Of a stretch of 64,000 nt of DNA, positions 20,110 to 29,300 are shown one piece after another. Below the pieces are notes generated by a model that had not been told where the DNA came from, did no database searches, and saw nothing but the letters and a program-made list of their open reading frames with translations. The stretch comes from Rhodoferax antarcticus ANT.BR (GTDB lineage: Bacteria; Pseudomonadota; Gammaproteobacteria; Burkholderiales; Burkholderiaceae_C). Location of the stretch: contig NZ_MSYM01000005.1 in assembly GCF_001938565.1 (NCBI RefSeq), positions 62,001 to 126,000 on the forward strand, read 5' to 3'. The position numbers and the translations under genes are program-made. Position 1 is the first letter of the stretch, and every line of letters starts with the position of its first letter.

Positions 20110-21792
20110 CTAGTTGGCACGCGCCGTCACGCGGGCGTGCTCGTTGATGCCGATCAAATTGAAAAAGGCCGCCACCAAATGGGGCAAGCGGCAAAACTCA
20201 ACTTTTTTATCTGCTGCCTGCGCGCTGGCAACCCAGTTCAAAATGCTGCCTGCCGCCGAAAAATCAACCCGCACCAGACTGTCGCAGCTAACCAGCACAT
20301 CCCCGCTGGCCTGCAGGGCCGCTTGCAGCGCATCCAGTCCAGCCGCTGCCGACCCCATGACCTCACCTGACAACGCCACCCGGCAGGCACTGGCATCCAC
20401 AAAAGGCGTGGGTTCGGTCAGAGGCCCGCATGAGGAGGTGTCAGGGTGGCCGTTGATACGAGACGAAGCTCGCTGGACAGGCGCCACAGGCGCGTAGGCG
20501 CGATGGCAGCGCGCAGTTTCCCAAGCTGGCGGCGACACCTCGTAGGTCACGCAGTAGTCCATCGACACCAGCTCAAACTCATTTTGAGCGGTCAAAACAC
20601 GCAGGGTGCTCAGACGCAGCTGCCACCAAAACTGGGGCACCTGCCTGTCTCCTAACGGGGTATGGATGCGCAACAGCGTATCGAGCACTTCCAGATTGTC
20701 GAACTGCAGTGCCAGGGGCTGATCACACCACTGTGCCATCAAACTGGCCAGCGCCACGGAACCCTCGGTGGTGATGGCCTTCAGGCCCAGCCAGTCCAGC
20801 CGGGCGTGGGAATGCCCGCTGGCCACGCTGGCCTGCAGTTGCAGCACCGCGGCCTTGTCAAGGATGGCCGGCGATTGCCAGCTGGCATAACCCGGCTGGC
20901 TTACCGCAGAGGCTGCTACTTGCCGCATGACCCCTGGGTTGCGCGCTTCCCAGTCAGCTCGCTGGGCGTATTCCAGTGCCAGGCGTTCGTAGCTGGCGAG
21001 TTGGCCAGTACACCGGTACATGTCCAGCAGTGCGGTGGTCCAGGTGTCTTTCAAATCAGCTGTAGCCTGGTCGCCTTGCAGAGCCAACAACAGGACCGAC
21101 TCGGCACCCGTGTCATCGCTGTTGGCGAAGCGAATGGCTGCGTCCTCAAGCACCGGATCCAAGGCCTTACCCATATCAATAGACACCACACTGGAGTTGG
21201 AAAAGCCGCTTTGGCCAGACATTTCAAAGTTTTGTGGCGACGCAGGAACTGCAGCCACCCTGGTGGGTTTGGGCCTCTCCGACTCGGCCAAATGGGTCGG
21301 CATGGTTGGGGCGAAGGTGTTGTAGGTGTCCAGCTGCGAGTGCGCCAGCTCTGCAGACGCAGCATTTGGCGACGCTTGCACGCGGTCAGACCGTTTGGCG
21401 GGCAAGTTCGCTTCGGTCGGTTTGCCTTGATGGCCTGTCCACCACTGTTTAGACATCTGCGCTTCGATGTCGTCGATTTTTTTCAAAGTGGATTCGCGCC
21501 CGACAGATTCCGCAAACCCAGTGCTGTCTTGGTAAAAAGAGGCGCGGGCAGCCATTTCGGACAAGGCTGCCGGGGACGCTTCGCGCAGCTTGCGAAGCTG
21601 GCTGAATTCACGGTGACGCACTGCGTCGTTGTGCGCCTTGCGCTCAATCATGCGCTTGATGGTTTGCTTACCTGCTTCGCCTTCTTGCGGCGAAGTTGCC
21701 AGGTGGCGCGCGGACACTTCACTGGCCGGGCTGCGAACAAAATTGGCAACCCGGGCCAACAGCCCGGTGGGTGTATCTTTGCTTGCCATCAA
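20110..21792 (-). CDS. Large protein with C-terminal STAS-like domain
   Basis: A 560-residue soluble protein without signal peptide or membrane helix. The N-terminal 180 residues are polar and probably disordered. A helical middle (about 225-380) resembles TPR-like packing, with tracts such as GAESVLLLALQGDQATADLKDTW. The last 90 residues (VALSGEVMGSAAAGLDAL... VSCDSLVRVDFSAAGSILNW) fit a STAS fold of the MlaB/anti-anti-sigma type, with Ser/Asp at the usual phospho-site region. It lies between dksA and hslV. The specific role is unknown. The second Met is an equally good start. Confidence 0.75.
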   Translation of the reverse strand: MMASKDTPTGLLARVANFVRSPASEVSARHLATSPQEGEAGKQTIKRMIERKAHNDAVRHREFSQLRKLREASPAALSEMAARASFYQDSTGFAESVGRESTLKKIDDIEAQMSKQWWTGHQGKPTEANLPAKRSDRVQASPNAASAELAHSQLDTYNTFAPTMPTHLAESERPKPTRVAAVPASPQNFEMSGQSGFSNSSVVSIDMGKALDPVLEDAAIRFANSDDTGAESVLLLALQGDQATADLKDTWTTALLDMYRCTGQLASYERLALEYAQRADWEARNPGVMRQVAASAVSQPGYASWQSPAILDKAAVLQLQASVASGHSHARLDWLGLKAITTEGSVALASLMAQWCDQPLALQFDNLEVLDTLLRIHTPLGDRQVPQFWWQLRLSTLRVLTAQNEFELVSMDYCVTYEVSPPAWETARCHRAYAPVAPVQRASSRINGHPDTSSCGPLTEPTPFVDASACRVALSGEVMGSAAAGLDALQAALQASGDVLVSCDSLVRVDFSAAGSILNWVASAQAADKKVEFCRLPHLVAAFFNLIGINEHARVTARAN

Positions 21793-21828
21793 AGTTTGTG
21801 TCGCGGGTAGCCCCGAATGGGAGTCGCT

Positions 21829-22755
21829 TCAGTCTCCAAACATTTTTTGTTTCAGCTCGCGTCGCTGCTGCGCTTCAAGCGACAGGCTGGCGGTGGGCCG
21901 AGCCAACAAGCGCCCGACACCAATGGGTTCACCCGTTTCGTCGCAATAGCCGTAGTCACCTGAATCGATGCGGTTGATGGATTGCTCGATCTTCTTGAGC
22001 AATTTGCGCTCACGGTCGCGCGTGCGTAGCTCCAGGGCGTGCTCTTCCTCGATGGTGGCGCGGTCGGCCGGGTCAGGGACAACCACCGTGTCTTCACGCA
22101 GGTGCTCGGTGGTTTCACCGGCGTTGCTGAGGATGTCGTTTTTAAGCACCACCAGTTTGTGCCGGAAAAACGCCATTTGGGTGTCGTTCATGTAGTGATC
22201 GTCCGACATGGCCATGACTTCTGCGTCGGCCAACTCAGACACCGGTTTTTTCTTCCAGTTGTCGGCCAGCTTCGGGTCTTTTTTGATCGCCGAGGCCAGC
22301 GGTGACACGATGGGCTGCACCGTGGTCATCTGCGTGAAGCTGGCTTTGGCTGCGGTGGACGCCACCGACTGGGCCATCGAGGGCACGGTGAGTTGCGCCA
22401 AGCGTGACGACGGACGGCCCGAGCGCACCGGAATACCCAGCGGCGTCATGGGTGGTGCCACGGGAGCGGGCTTGATGACTTTGGCTGTCTTGGAAGAAGA
22501 CTCGGTTTTGATGGGATCAACAGTGGTCACAGGCTCAACCTTCTTTTTGGAACGGGGAGGAATCGGCGTTGCCGCTGGCACCGTCTTGGCAGGCGCAGCT
22601 TTGGTGGCCGATTCGACCTTTTTGGTTACGGGGGCCTTGGCAACGGGTGCCTTGGCGGCTGGTTGGGCTTTGGCGGATTTGGCCGCAGGGCTGGGTTGGG
22701 TGGCTACAGCCGCTTTGGCGGGTACAGCTTTCGATTTAACGGCTGGCGCTTTCAC
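21829..22755 (-). CDS. dksA: RNA polymerase-binding regulator DksA, degenerate zinc finger
   Basis: DksA/TraR protein that acts with ppGpp in the RNAP secondary channel. The C-terminal 140 residues hold the coiled coil and the finger region GYCDETGEPIGVGRLLARPT, which retains only one of the four zinc-binding cysteines. An Ala/Lys/Pro-rich tail of about 160 residues precedes it. I chose the GTG start (VKAPAVKSK) because AGGAGA sits seven or eight bases upstream. The frame is also open to ATG 22929 with GGAGGA just ahead, which would add 58 residues. Cys-poor DksA is, as I recall, normal in Burkholderiales. Confidence 0.88.
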   Translation of the reverse strand: MKAPAVKSKAVPAKAAVATQPSPAAKSAKAQPAAKAPVAKAPVTKKVESATKAAPAKTVPAATPIPPRSKKKVEPVTTVDPIKTESSSKTAKVIKPAPVAPPMTPLGIPVRSGRPSSRLAQLTVPSMAQSVASTAAKASFTQMTTVQPIVSPLASAIKKDPKLADNWKKKPVSELADAEVMAMSDDHYMNDTQMAFFRHKLVVLKNDILSNAGETTEHLREDTVVVPDPADRATIEEEHALELRTRDRERKLLKKIEQSINRIDSGDYGYCDETGEPIGVGRLLARPTASLSLEAQQRRELKQKMFGD

Positions 22756-22960
22756 GGGTAGTCTCCTGGCGATTTTGGGGGGATCCTTGGGTGCGAATGC
22801 GGCTGTTTCCTGCTCTTTGGCGGATAGCATCTGCATTTTGGCTGCTTTGGGAGGTGCTTTTTCTTCGGCGTGCGAGTGTACTGGCGGTGCCGTTGAAAAA
22901 CCCATCAGTTGCAAAAGCGAGACAAACATCACTCCTCCGATGCAAGGTTAAAAGACCAAC

Positions 22961-24022
22961 TCACACAAGACTTTGCTCCATGCCTTGCAGAAAAATGTCC
23001 TTGGGCAGATCGATGCCGATAAAGACCATTTTGCTACTACGCTTTTCGTCCGCGCCCCAGGCCGGACCCAGATCGCTGCCCATCAACTGGTGCACGCCCT
23101 GGAAGATCACCTTGCGGTCGGTACCTTGCATATAGAGCACGCCTTTGTACCGGAGCATGCGCGGGCCATAAATGTTGACGATGGCGCCCAAAAAGTCTTC
23201 CAGCTTGGCCGGATCAAACGCCCGGTCCGAGCGGAACACAAAACTTTTCACGTCATCGTCGTGCGCATGGTGATGGCCATGCTGGTGGTTGTGCTCATGC
23301 GAAGGGTGATTGCAGGTTTCGCCCGGTGCGTGGTCATGACCTGCATGGTCGTGCTCGTGATCGTCTTCCTTGAGAAAGTCCGGGTCAATATCGAGCTTGG
23401 TATTGAGATTGAAGCCGCGTAGGTCAAACACCTCGCTCAGGGCCACCTCACCAAAATGCACCGCTTTTTGCGGTGCGCGCGGGTTCATGTGTTTCAGGCG
23501 CTGCTGCAGGTCCGCCACCTCTTGCGCAGACACCAAGTCGGTCTTGCTGATGAAGATCTGGTCGGCAAAACCCACTTGGCGGCGCGCTTCCTGGCGGTCA
23601 TCGAGTTGCTGGTTGGCGTGCTTCGCATCCACCAGTGTCAGGATCGAGTCCAGCAGATAACTTTCGGCAATCTCGTCGTCCATGAAAAACGTCTGCGCCA
23701 CCGGACCGGGGTCGGCCAAGCCGGTGGTCTCAATCACCACGCGGTCAAAGTCCAGCAGACCCTGGCGTTTTTTGGCGGCCAGCAGTTGCAGTGCTTCACG
23801 CAGGTCTTCACGGATGGTGCAGCAAATGCAGCCGTTGCTCATCTGGATGATCTGCTCTTTGGAGTCGGTCACCAGAATGTCGTTGTCGATGTTTTCCTCG
23901 CCAAATTCGTTTTCGATGATGGCAATTTTCTGGCCGTGCGCCTCTGACAGCACGCGCTTGAGCAGCGTGGTTTTTCCGGAACCGAGAAAGCCAGTGAGGA
24001 TGGTGGCAGGGATCAGGGACAT
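22961..24022 (-). CDS. COG0523 (CobW-like) metal-chaperone GTPase
   Basis: G3E-family P-loop GTPase thought to deliver zinc or another metal to client proteins. The 353 residues have Walker A GFLGSGKTTLL (11-21), the metal motif CICC (65-68), Walker B ETTGLADP, the base-recognition SKTD, a His-rich stretch at about 222-255 (HDHAGHDHA, HEHNHQHGHHHAH) and a CobW_C domain. It lies just upstream of dksA. COG0523 genes next to dksA-like genes are often zinc-regulated; no Zur box was identified here. Confidence 0.93.
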   Translation of the reverse strand: MSLIPATILTGFLGSGKTTLLKRVLSEAHGQKIAIIENEFGEENIDNDILVTDSKEQIIQMSNGCICCTIREDLREALQLLAAKKRQGLLDFDRVVIETTGLADPGPVAQTFFMDDEIAESYLLDSILTLVDAKHANQQLDDRQEARRQVGFADQIFISKTDLVSAQEVADLQQRLKHMNPRAPQKAVHFGEVALSEVFDLRGFNLNTKLDIDPDFLKEDDHEHDHAGHDHAPGETCNHPSHEHNHQHGHHHAHDDDVKSFVFRSDRAFDPAKLEDFLGAIVNIYGPRMLRYKGVLYMQGTDRKVIFQGVHQLMGSDLGPAWGADEKRSSKMVFIGIDLPKDIFLQGMEQSLV

Positions 24023-24241
24023 GGTGCGCAGGCTGGTTGAAAGGCAGCGAGTGTAACGACGAAGCTGCGCACAGTTGCTTTCGCATCACCACCAACCCCT
24101 AAACGCACTCACCTTATGGAAAGTTGACCCCGGCGCTGGTCAACCGTGCCTGCAATGGGTCGCCATAACGGCTCTCATCAAACCAGGCAGACCGTCGGAT
24201 TTACCACGCACCAGACGCCGACCGTCGTTTTTTATGCCAAA

Positions 24242-24287
24242 TTAGCTTCTAGCCCTTACAGAGATTGCGTAACCAGCTATAAAAAAT
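24242..24287 (-). repeat. Dispersed palindromic repeat copy in 24.0-24.4 kb gap
   Basis: On the minus strand: ATAGCTG, a diverged left arm, then GTAAGGGCTAGAAGC. The rest of the 395-base gap (24023-24418) holds no gene that I can support. Confidence 0.65.
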
Positions 24288-24418
24288 GATGCTTCCATGC
24301 GTGTCGCATGCGTCAATAATTCAACCCACGCGCGGCTTTTGGTGCCGGGCCTGAACGTCCAGAAACTGGCTTTTACCCAGCGCCACGTGCACGGCTTTGC
24401 TCAACCGATGGATTTAAA

Positions 24419-24730
24419 TCAGTAGGTGATGGCCATGGACGGCACGTCCACGCGGATCATCGGTTTACCCAAAGCCGCGCTGACCGCCGCTACATAACCA
24501 CTGACCCAATTGGCATCCTCGAACAGCCTTGGGCCCGCGGCCTGCGTGACCACCAGCACCTTGTCGGCGGTCAGCACCTTGCCGCTGGCGCGCAGGGGCT
24601 CGCAGTCCAGTTCGGTGAACTGCTGGTCCAGCCACGCACGGGCAGCATCGTGCGCAAGGGGTACGCCGTCGGGGACATGAAAGGACAGCTCAACACCTTT
24701 GTCGAAGACCACGCTGATTTGCTTTTGCAT
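24419..24730 (-). CDS. Small conserved-looking hypothetical protein
   Basis: A 103-residue soluble protein beginning MQKQISVVFDKGVELSFHV, chosen because AGGTG lies ahead of this ATG; the frame extends 69 bases further upstream. It has no signal peptide or membrane segment, and I do not recognise its family. Base composition and protein-like sequence support real coding. It is followed by the dispersed repeat and preceded by the decayed transposase. Confidence 0.6.
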   Translation of the reverse strand: MQKQISVVFDKGVELSFHVPDGVPLAHDAARAWLDQQFTELDCEPLRASGKVLTADKVLVVTQAAGPRLFEDANWVSGYVAAVSAALGKPMIRVDVPSMAITY

Positions 24731-24784
24731 AAGGCACCTGTTGGTAAAAATGACCGATAAAACACTATTTTGAACCACAACCGT

Positions 24785-25330
24785 CCGGTCAAAAGTCAAA
24801 CAAAATCAATTGGTTAGAGATGGACTTGGGTTCGTTTTGTAATTCATCGGTCTGCAAGGCTCATGAAACCTGGGTTTTCTCGAAAACCGAGACCGACAAA
24901 ATCTGTTGACAAGTGTAGAGCGAGGATTTGAGTTGAAGCTCCTTTTTGACAATGGCGATCAAAACCTAAGTGGCGATGGCGCACCAGATTTGCGTCTTCA
25001 CTGCGTTCTCGCTGGTGCCCAAAACTTCTTGATACGCAGATGCTGCTTGATCCACTTGAAGAACAATTCGACCTGCCAGCGGTTCTTGTAAAGCTGCGCA
25101 ATCACCGGTGCTGACAATGCCGTGTTGTTGGTCAAGAAGATCAGCGTCTTGCCCATTGGATCCTTGAAACGAACCCGGCGCAAATGCTCGGGGTCATCTT
25201 TGGCCGCCTTGAATCCATTGAGCGCCACAGACTGATCACACACCACGCCGGTGGCCTTATCCACTTTGGCAGAGTACACACGCCGCACGTTGAAATTGGA
25301 CTTCGCCCGCGTCACAAAAAAGGCACCCGC
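24785..25330 (-). pseudogene. Remnant of IS4-type transposase
   Basis: The upstream part reads GAFFVTRAKSNFNVRRVYSA and continues to QVELFFKWIKQHLRIKKFW, which matches the C-terminal half of IS4-family transposases (YREK-like QVELFFKWIKQ). A frameshift follows near 25015. Reading on in the shifted frame (SENAVKTQIWCAIAT) meets a TAG near 24985 and a TGA near 24863. The N-terminal half is missing. It is therefore a truncated, non-functional element. Intact inverted ends were not found. Confidence 0.8.
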
Positions 25331-25474
25331 CTCAGTTGTCGCTCAAGCGGCACGGGCGGGTACTCCAAGGCAAACGTACCCGTTTCCTCGTTGGTTTTTT
25401 TCATTCTGTTGCCACGTTTGAATTATCCGGAGATACGTCACCCTTTTTTCAACGTTCCCCATAGGAGAGTCGTT

Positions 25475-26308
25475 ATGGCCAAAAAGGCACTTTGCATCGG
25501 CATCAACAACTACCCCGGCACCCACATGGACTTGCAGGGCTGCGTGAACGATGCCAGTGACTGGGCAGCAGCCCTGGTCGGTCGCGGGTTTGCCGCCATT
25601 ACCCTGCTAAACGACCAGGCCACCAAAGCCGCCATGATGACCGCTATGGGCAACCTGATCAGCAAGGCGGTCAAAAACGACAGCCTGGTCATCACCTTCT
25701 CTGGCCACGGCACCTACCAGCCCGACACCGACGGCGATGAGGCAGATGGCCTGGACGAAGCGCTGTGCCCCTACGATTTACAAACCAACGGTGCCGCGCT
25801 GACCGACGACGAGATCAAAACCCTGTTTGCCAACCGCAAAGGCGGGGTTCGCATCGTGCTGATTGCCGACAGTTGCCACTCTGGCACCGTCACCCGCGCT
25901 GCCGCAGCCGAACCAGACTCTGACACCCGACCGCGTTTCATGCCCATGGGCAACTGGCTGCCTGACAAGCTACTGCCGAAAAACCGCGTTGGCAAGTTGT
26001 CGGCTACCGTCGTCGCACCGCTGGGCGGGTCACCGCTGCTGGCTGCGTATTCGCGCCAGCTTGGCGATCCGCTGCTATCAGGCTGCAAAGAAGGCACCAA
26101 CAACTTCAGCTACGACGCGCGTATCAATGGCCGCTACAACGGGGCTTTCACCTACTACGCGCTCAAAGCGCTCAAAACCTTGAAACCCGAGGCCACCTAC
26201 GCCGACTGGCACAAGGCCTTCGTCAAGTATCTGCCGTCGGCCAGCTACCCACAATCACCGCAGATTGTGGGCAGCGACACTGCCCGCAAAGGCATCGTTT
26301 TCGCCTGA
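25475..26308 (+). CDS. Caspase-family (C14) protease
   Basis: A 277-residue soluble caspase-fold cysteine protease. The p20-like core starts ALCIGINNYPG. The catalytic dyad is His78 in TFSGHGTY and Cys134 in IADSCHSG, each after a hydrophobic strand. Bacterial homologues (metacaspase/orthocaspase type) cut after Arg/Lys, suggested by the acidic DSxH pocket; substrates are unknown. AGGAG precedes the ATG. It is the first gene of a four-gene plus-strand set and lies next to a decayed insertion sequence. It could act as executioner or as a partner of the downstream CHAT protein. Confidence 0.9.
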   Translation: MAKKALCIGINNYPGTHMDLQGCVNDASDWAAALVGRGFAAITLLNDQATKAAMMTAMGNLISKAVKNDSLVITFSGHGTYQPDTDGDEADGLDEALCPYDLQTNGAALTDDEIKTLFANRKGGVRIVLIADSCHSGTVTRAAAAEPDSDTRPRFMPMGNWLPDKLLPKNRVGKLSATVVAPLGGSPLLAAYSRQLGDPLLSGCKEGTNNFSYDARINGRYNGAFTYYALKALKTLKPEATYADWHKAFVKYLPSASYPQSPQIVGSDTARKGIVFA

Positions 26309-26316
26309 TTTCCAAC

Positions 26317-26339
26317 GCCTGCACCGCTGCGGCGCAGGC
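26317..26339 (+). other. Intercistronic hairpin between caspase and CHAT genes
   Basis: GCCTGC and GCAGGC enclose an inner CCG-ctg-CGG stem in the 57-base gap. There is no T-run, so it is more likely an mRNA structure or attenuator than a full terminator. Confidence 0.4.
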
Positions 26340-26365
26340 TGTCACTCGTTAGCCAGGAGGTCCCC

Positions 26366-29300
26366 ATGGCAGAACAGATCTACAAGATTCGCGGCACGCT
26401 GGCAGACGCCCGGCCACGCGTTGTGGGTGGCATCAATCCCACCTACCGACTCATACCCGGCGCCGCGCGTGATGGCGCGGGTGACGAGATCAAGGTGGCG
26501 GGCAGCAGTGTGGTGCGTGTTGAGCTGGACAACGGCTTTGTGCTCTGGAGCCGGGTCGATGACCTCGCTCATGAATATGGTGCCTTGCCCAGCCGCGATG
26601 CGGGTGCCGCCTGGGAGTTTTCGCGGTTGGCGCCGCGCAGCGCCAGCGGTGGTGAGCGCGGCATCCTTGGGCTGGCCATTCGGGTACTGGAGTTCTTTGG
26701 CGTTGAGCTGGCCGAAAAATCAGCCGGCAAACTGGGCATCAAGCTCGAAGAAAAGCTGCTTGGCGATCACCCTCCAGGCTTGTATCGGCTCGATTTGGTC
26801 GGCAACCTGGCGCTGAGCGCGGTGGCCGATGCGGAGGTTCTGCCCGTCAACCAAGGCCCGACGCTGGTGTTTTTGCATGGCACGGCCAGCAGCACCGAGG
26901 GCGGTTTTGGCAAGCTCTGGGAGCCCGGCAACACCGAGGGTTTGCGCCTGCGCCAGGCACTCGCCCCCACTTATGGCAACCGAGTGTTGGCGCTGCAACA
27001 CCGCACCCTGTCCGAGAGCCCCATCGCCAACGCGCTGGCGCTGGCAAAACGGCTGCCCGCTGGTGCCGAATTGCACCTGGTGAGCCATTCACGCGGCGGC
27101 CTGGTGGGTGAGGTGCTGGCGCTGTCAGGCTGCCTGAATCTGGCTGAGGTGTTGACCGCCAACAAGGTGCAAATCCTGTTTGCCGCTGATCGCACCCTGG
27201 CGCCCCAACTGGGGCTGGCGCCGCTCGCAGACGATGACGCCAAAGCCCGCGACGCGGCCTACGACGCCGACCGCCAGCGCTTGCTGGAGCTGGTGGCTCT
27301 GCTGGCGCAGAAGCAGTTGCGTATCACCCGATTTGTGCGCGTCGCCTGCCCGGCACGCGGCACCACGCTGGCTTCCGGGCGGCTGGACCGCTGGCTGTCG
27401 GTGTTGGACTACCTGGTGAATGCCGCCACGGGTTTTGGTCTGTTTGGCGACAGCCTGGACTTTTTGCTGGCGGTAGTGAAAGAGCGCACCGACCCGCGCA
27501 CCCTGCCCGGCGTCGAGGCGATGATGCCCGGCTCGGCACTCACGCGCTTGCTCAACAGTACCCCAGAGCTGGTGACCTGCGCCGACCTGAGCGTGATCGC
27601 CGGGGACATCCAAGCCGGTGACGGCCTGTGGAACACGCTCAAAGTGCTGGCCACCGACTGGTTTTACAAAGACGAACATGACCTGGTGGTGGATACCGGC
27701 TCGATGAGCGGTGGCCTGACGCGCGCGCTCGGCGGAGCGCGCCTGCGTCAGGACCAAGGCCCCAAGGTCAACCATTTCCGTTATTTCACCAACGAGGTCA
27801 GCGTGCGCTGGCTCGGCGCGGCCTTGAGCCGCGACGTTGCTGATAACGCCGGTTTTCTGCCGCTGTCCGTGCCGCCAGCGGCTGCGCCACGTTGCCAGGC
27901 CGCTGCAGCCCGCAGCCGTGAGGGCAACAAGCCACGCCCAATCGTTGTGATGTTGCCCGGCACCATGGGCAGCCAGTTGCGCGCCGATGACGACACCGTC
28001 TGGCTGGATTATTGGGCACTGCTCAAAGGCGGGCTCAAGCGCCTGGCCATGGACCACCCGGGCATCTCCCCGGTGGGCCTGGTCGATCAGTTCTATGGCC
28101 CGCTGGTGGAGTTTCTGGCGCGTAGCCATCAGGTGGAGCTGTTCCCCTATGACTGGCGTTACTCGGTGCGCCAAGCGGCAGACCGTCTAGCTGTGACGCT
28201 GGAGCCCCTGGTGGCACAGGCCGAGCACACTGGGCAGCCGCTGCGCGTGGTGGCGCATTCGATGGGCGCCCTGGTGGTGCGCTCGATGATGGCCGATGGC
28301 GGCAAAGGAAGCGCCATGTGGCAGCGCATCACCCGCCTCAATGGTGCACGCTTTCTAATGCTGGGCACACCCAACCTGGGCTCCTATGAAGCTGTGCGTT
28401 GGCTCACCGGCTTCAACCCGACACAAACCAAGCTATCGCTGCTGGACATCACCCAAAGCACCGACCAGATCATCGGCCTGGTGGCGCGCTACCCCGGCCT
28501 GCTGGAGCTGCTGCCGTTCGCACCGGAAGACCCCGACTTTGCCGACACCAGCCGCTGGGAAAGCTTGCGCCAGGCCGTCTGCGCTCGCTGGGAAACCGCA
28601 CAGGCGGCCCCGCTGCAAGAAGCGGCTACCACTTGGAAGCTGCTGCGCGCAGCCGCCCCCGACCCCCGTTGCATGGTCTATGTGGCAGGATGCCAGAACG
28701 CCACGGTGATCGACTACCAGCTCACCAGCGGCAACGCATGGTGGCGGCCAGACCAGAAGCGCCTGCAGTTCATTGCCACCCGCGAGGGCGACGGCACGGT
28801 CAGCTGGCGCTCAGGCCGCCTGCCTGGCGTGCCCACCTGGTATGCCGAAAACACCGCCCACGACGCGCTGTGCGCCCAGACCAAGGCCTTCCCTGGCTAC
28901 CTGGATTTGCTGGTCAACGGGCAGACGGCGCTGTTGCCCAGCACGCCACCTGCCAGCGCCCGTGCGCTGGGTGGTGAAGAGCGCTTTGTGCTGCCCGACA
29001 CCCCGCCGGTAGACGGCATTCCGGCGGCGGCTGACATTGGCAGCTTTGGCTTCTCGGGCAGTGGCCCCCTCAGTGAGGAGGCCACCGAGCAGGCCATGCC
29101 GCCGATTCAGATCAGCATTCGCCACGGCAACCTGGCTTACGCGCGCCACCCGGTGATGGTGGGCCACTACGAAGGTTTCGCGGTGGTCAGTGCCGAAGCG
29201 GTACTGGACCGGCATCTGGGCGGTGCGCTGACCCGGCGGCTGGACCTGGGCGTTTACCCCGGCCCGCTGGGCAGCAACACGGTCATTTTGAACGAAACCG

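Noticed and set aside
25316..25474. Coding start upstream of the caspase gene
   Set aside because: The plus frame extends upstream only through transposase debris; AGGAG and caspase homology both support ATG 25475.
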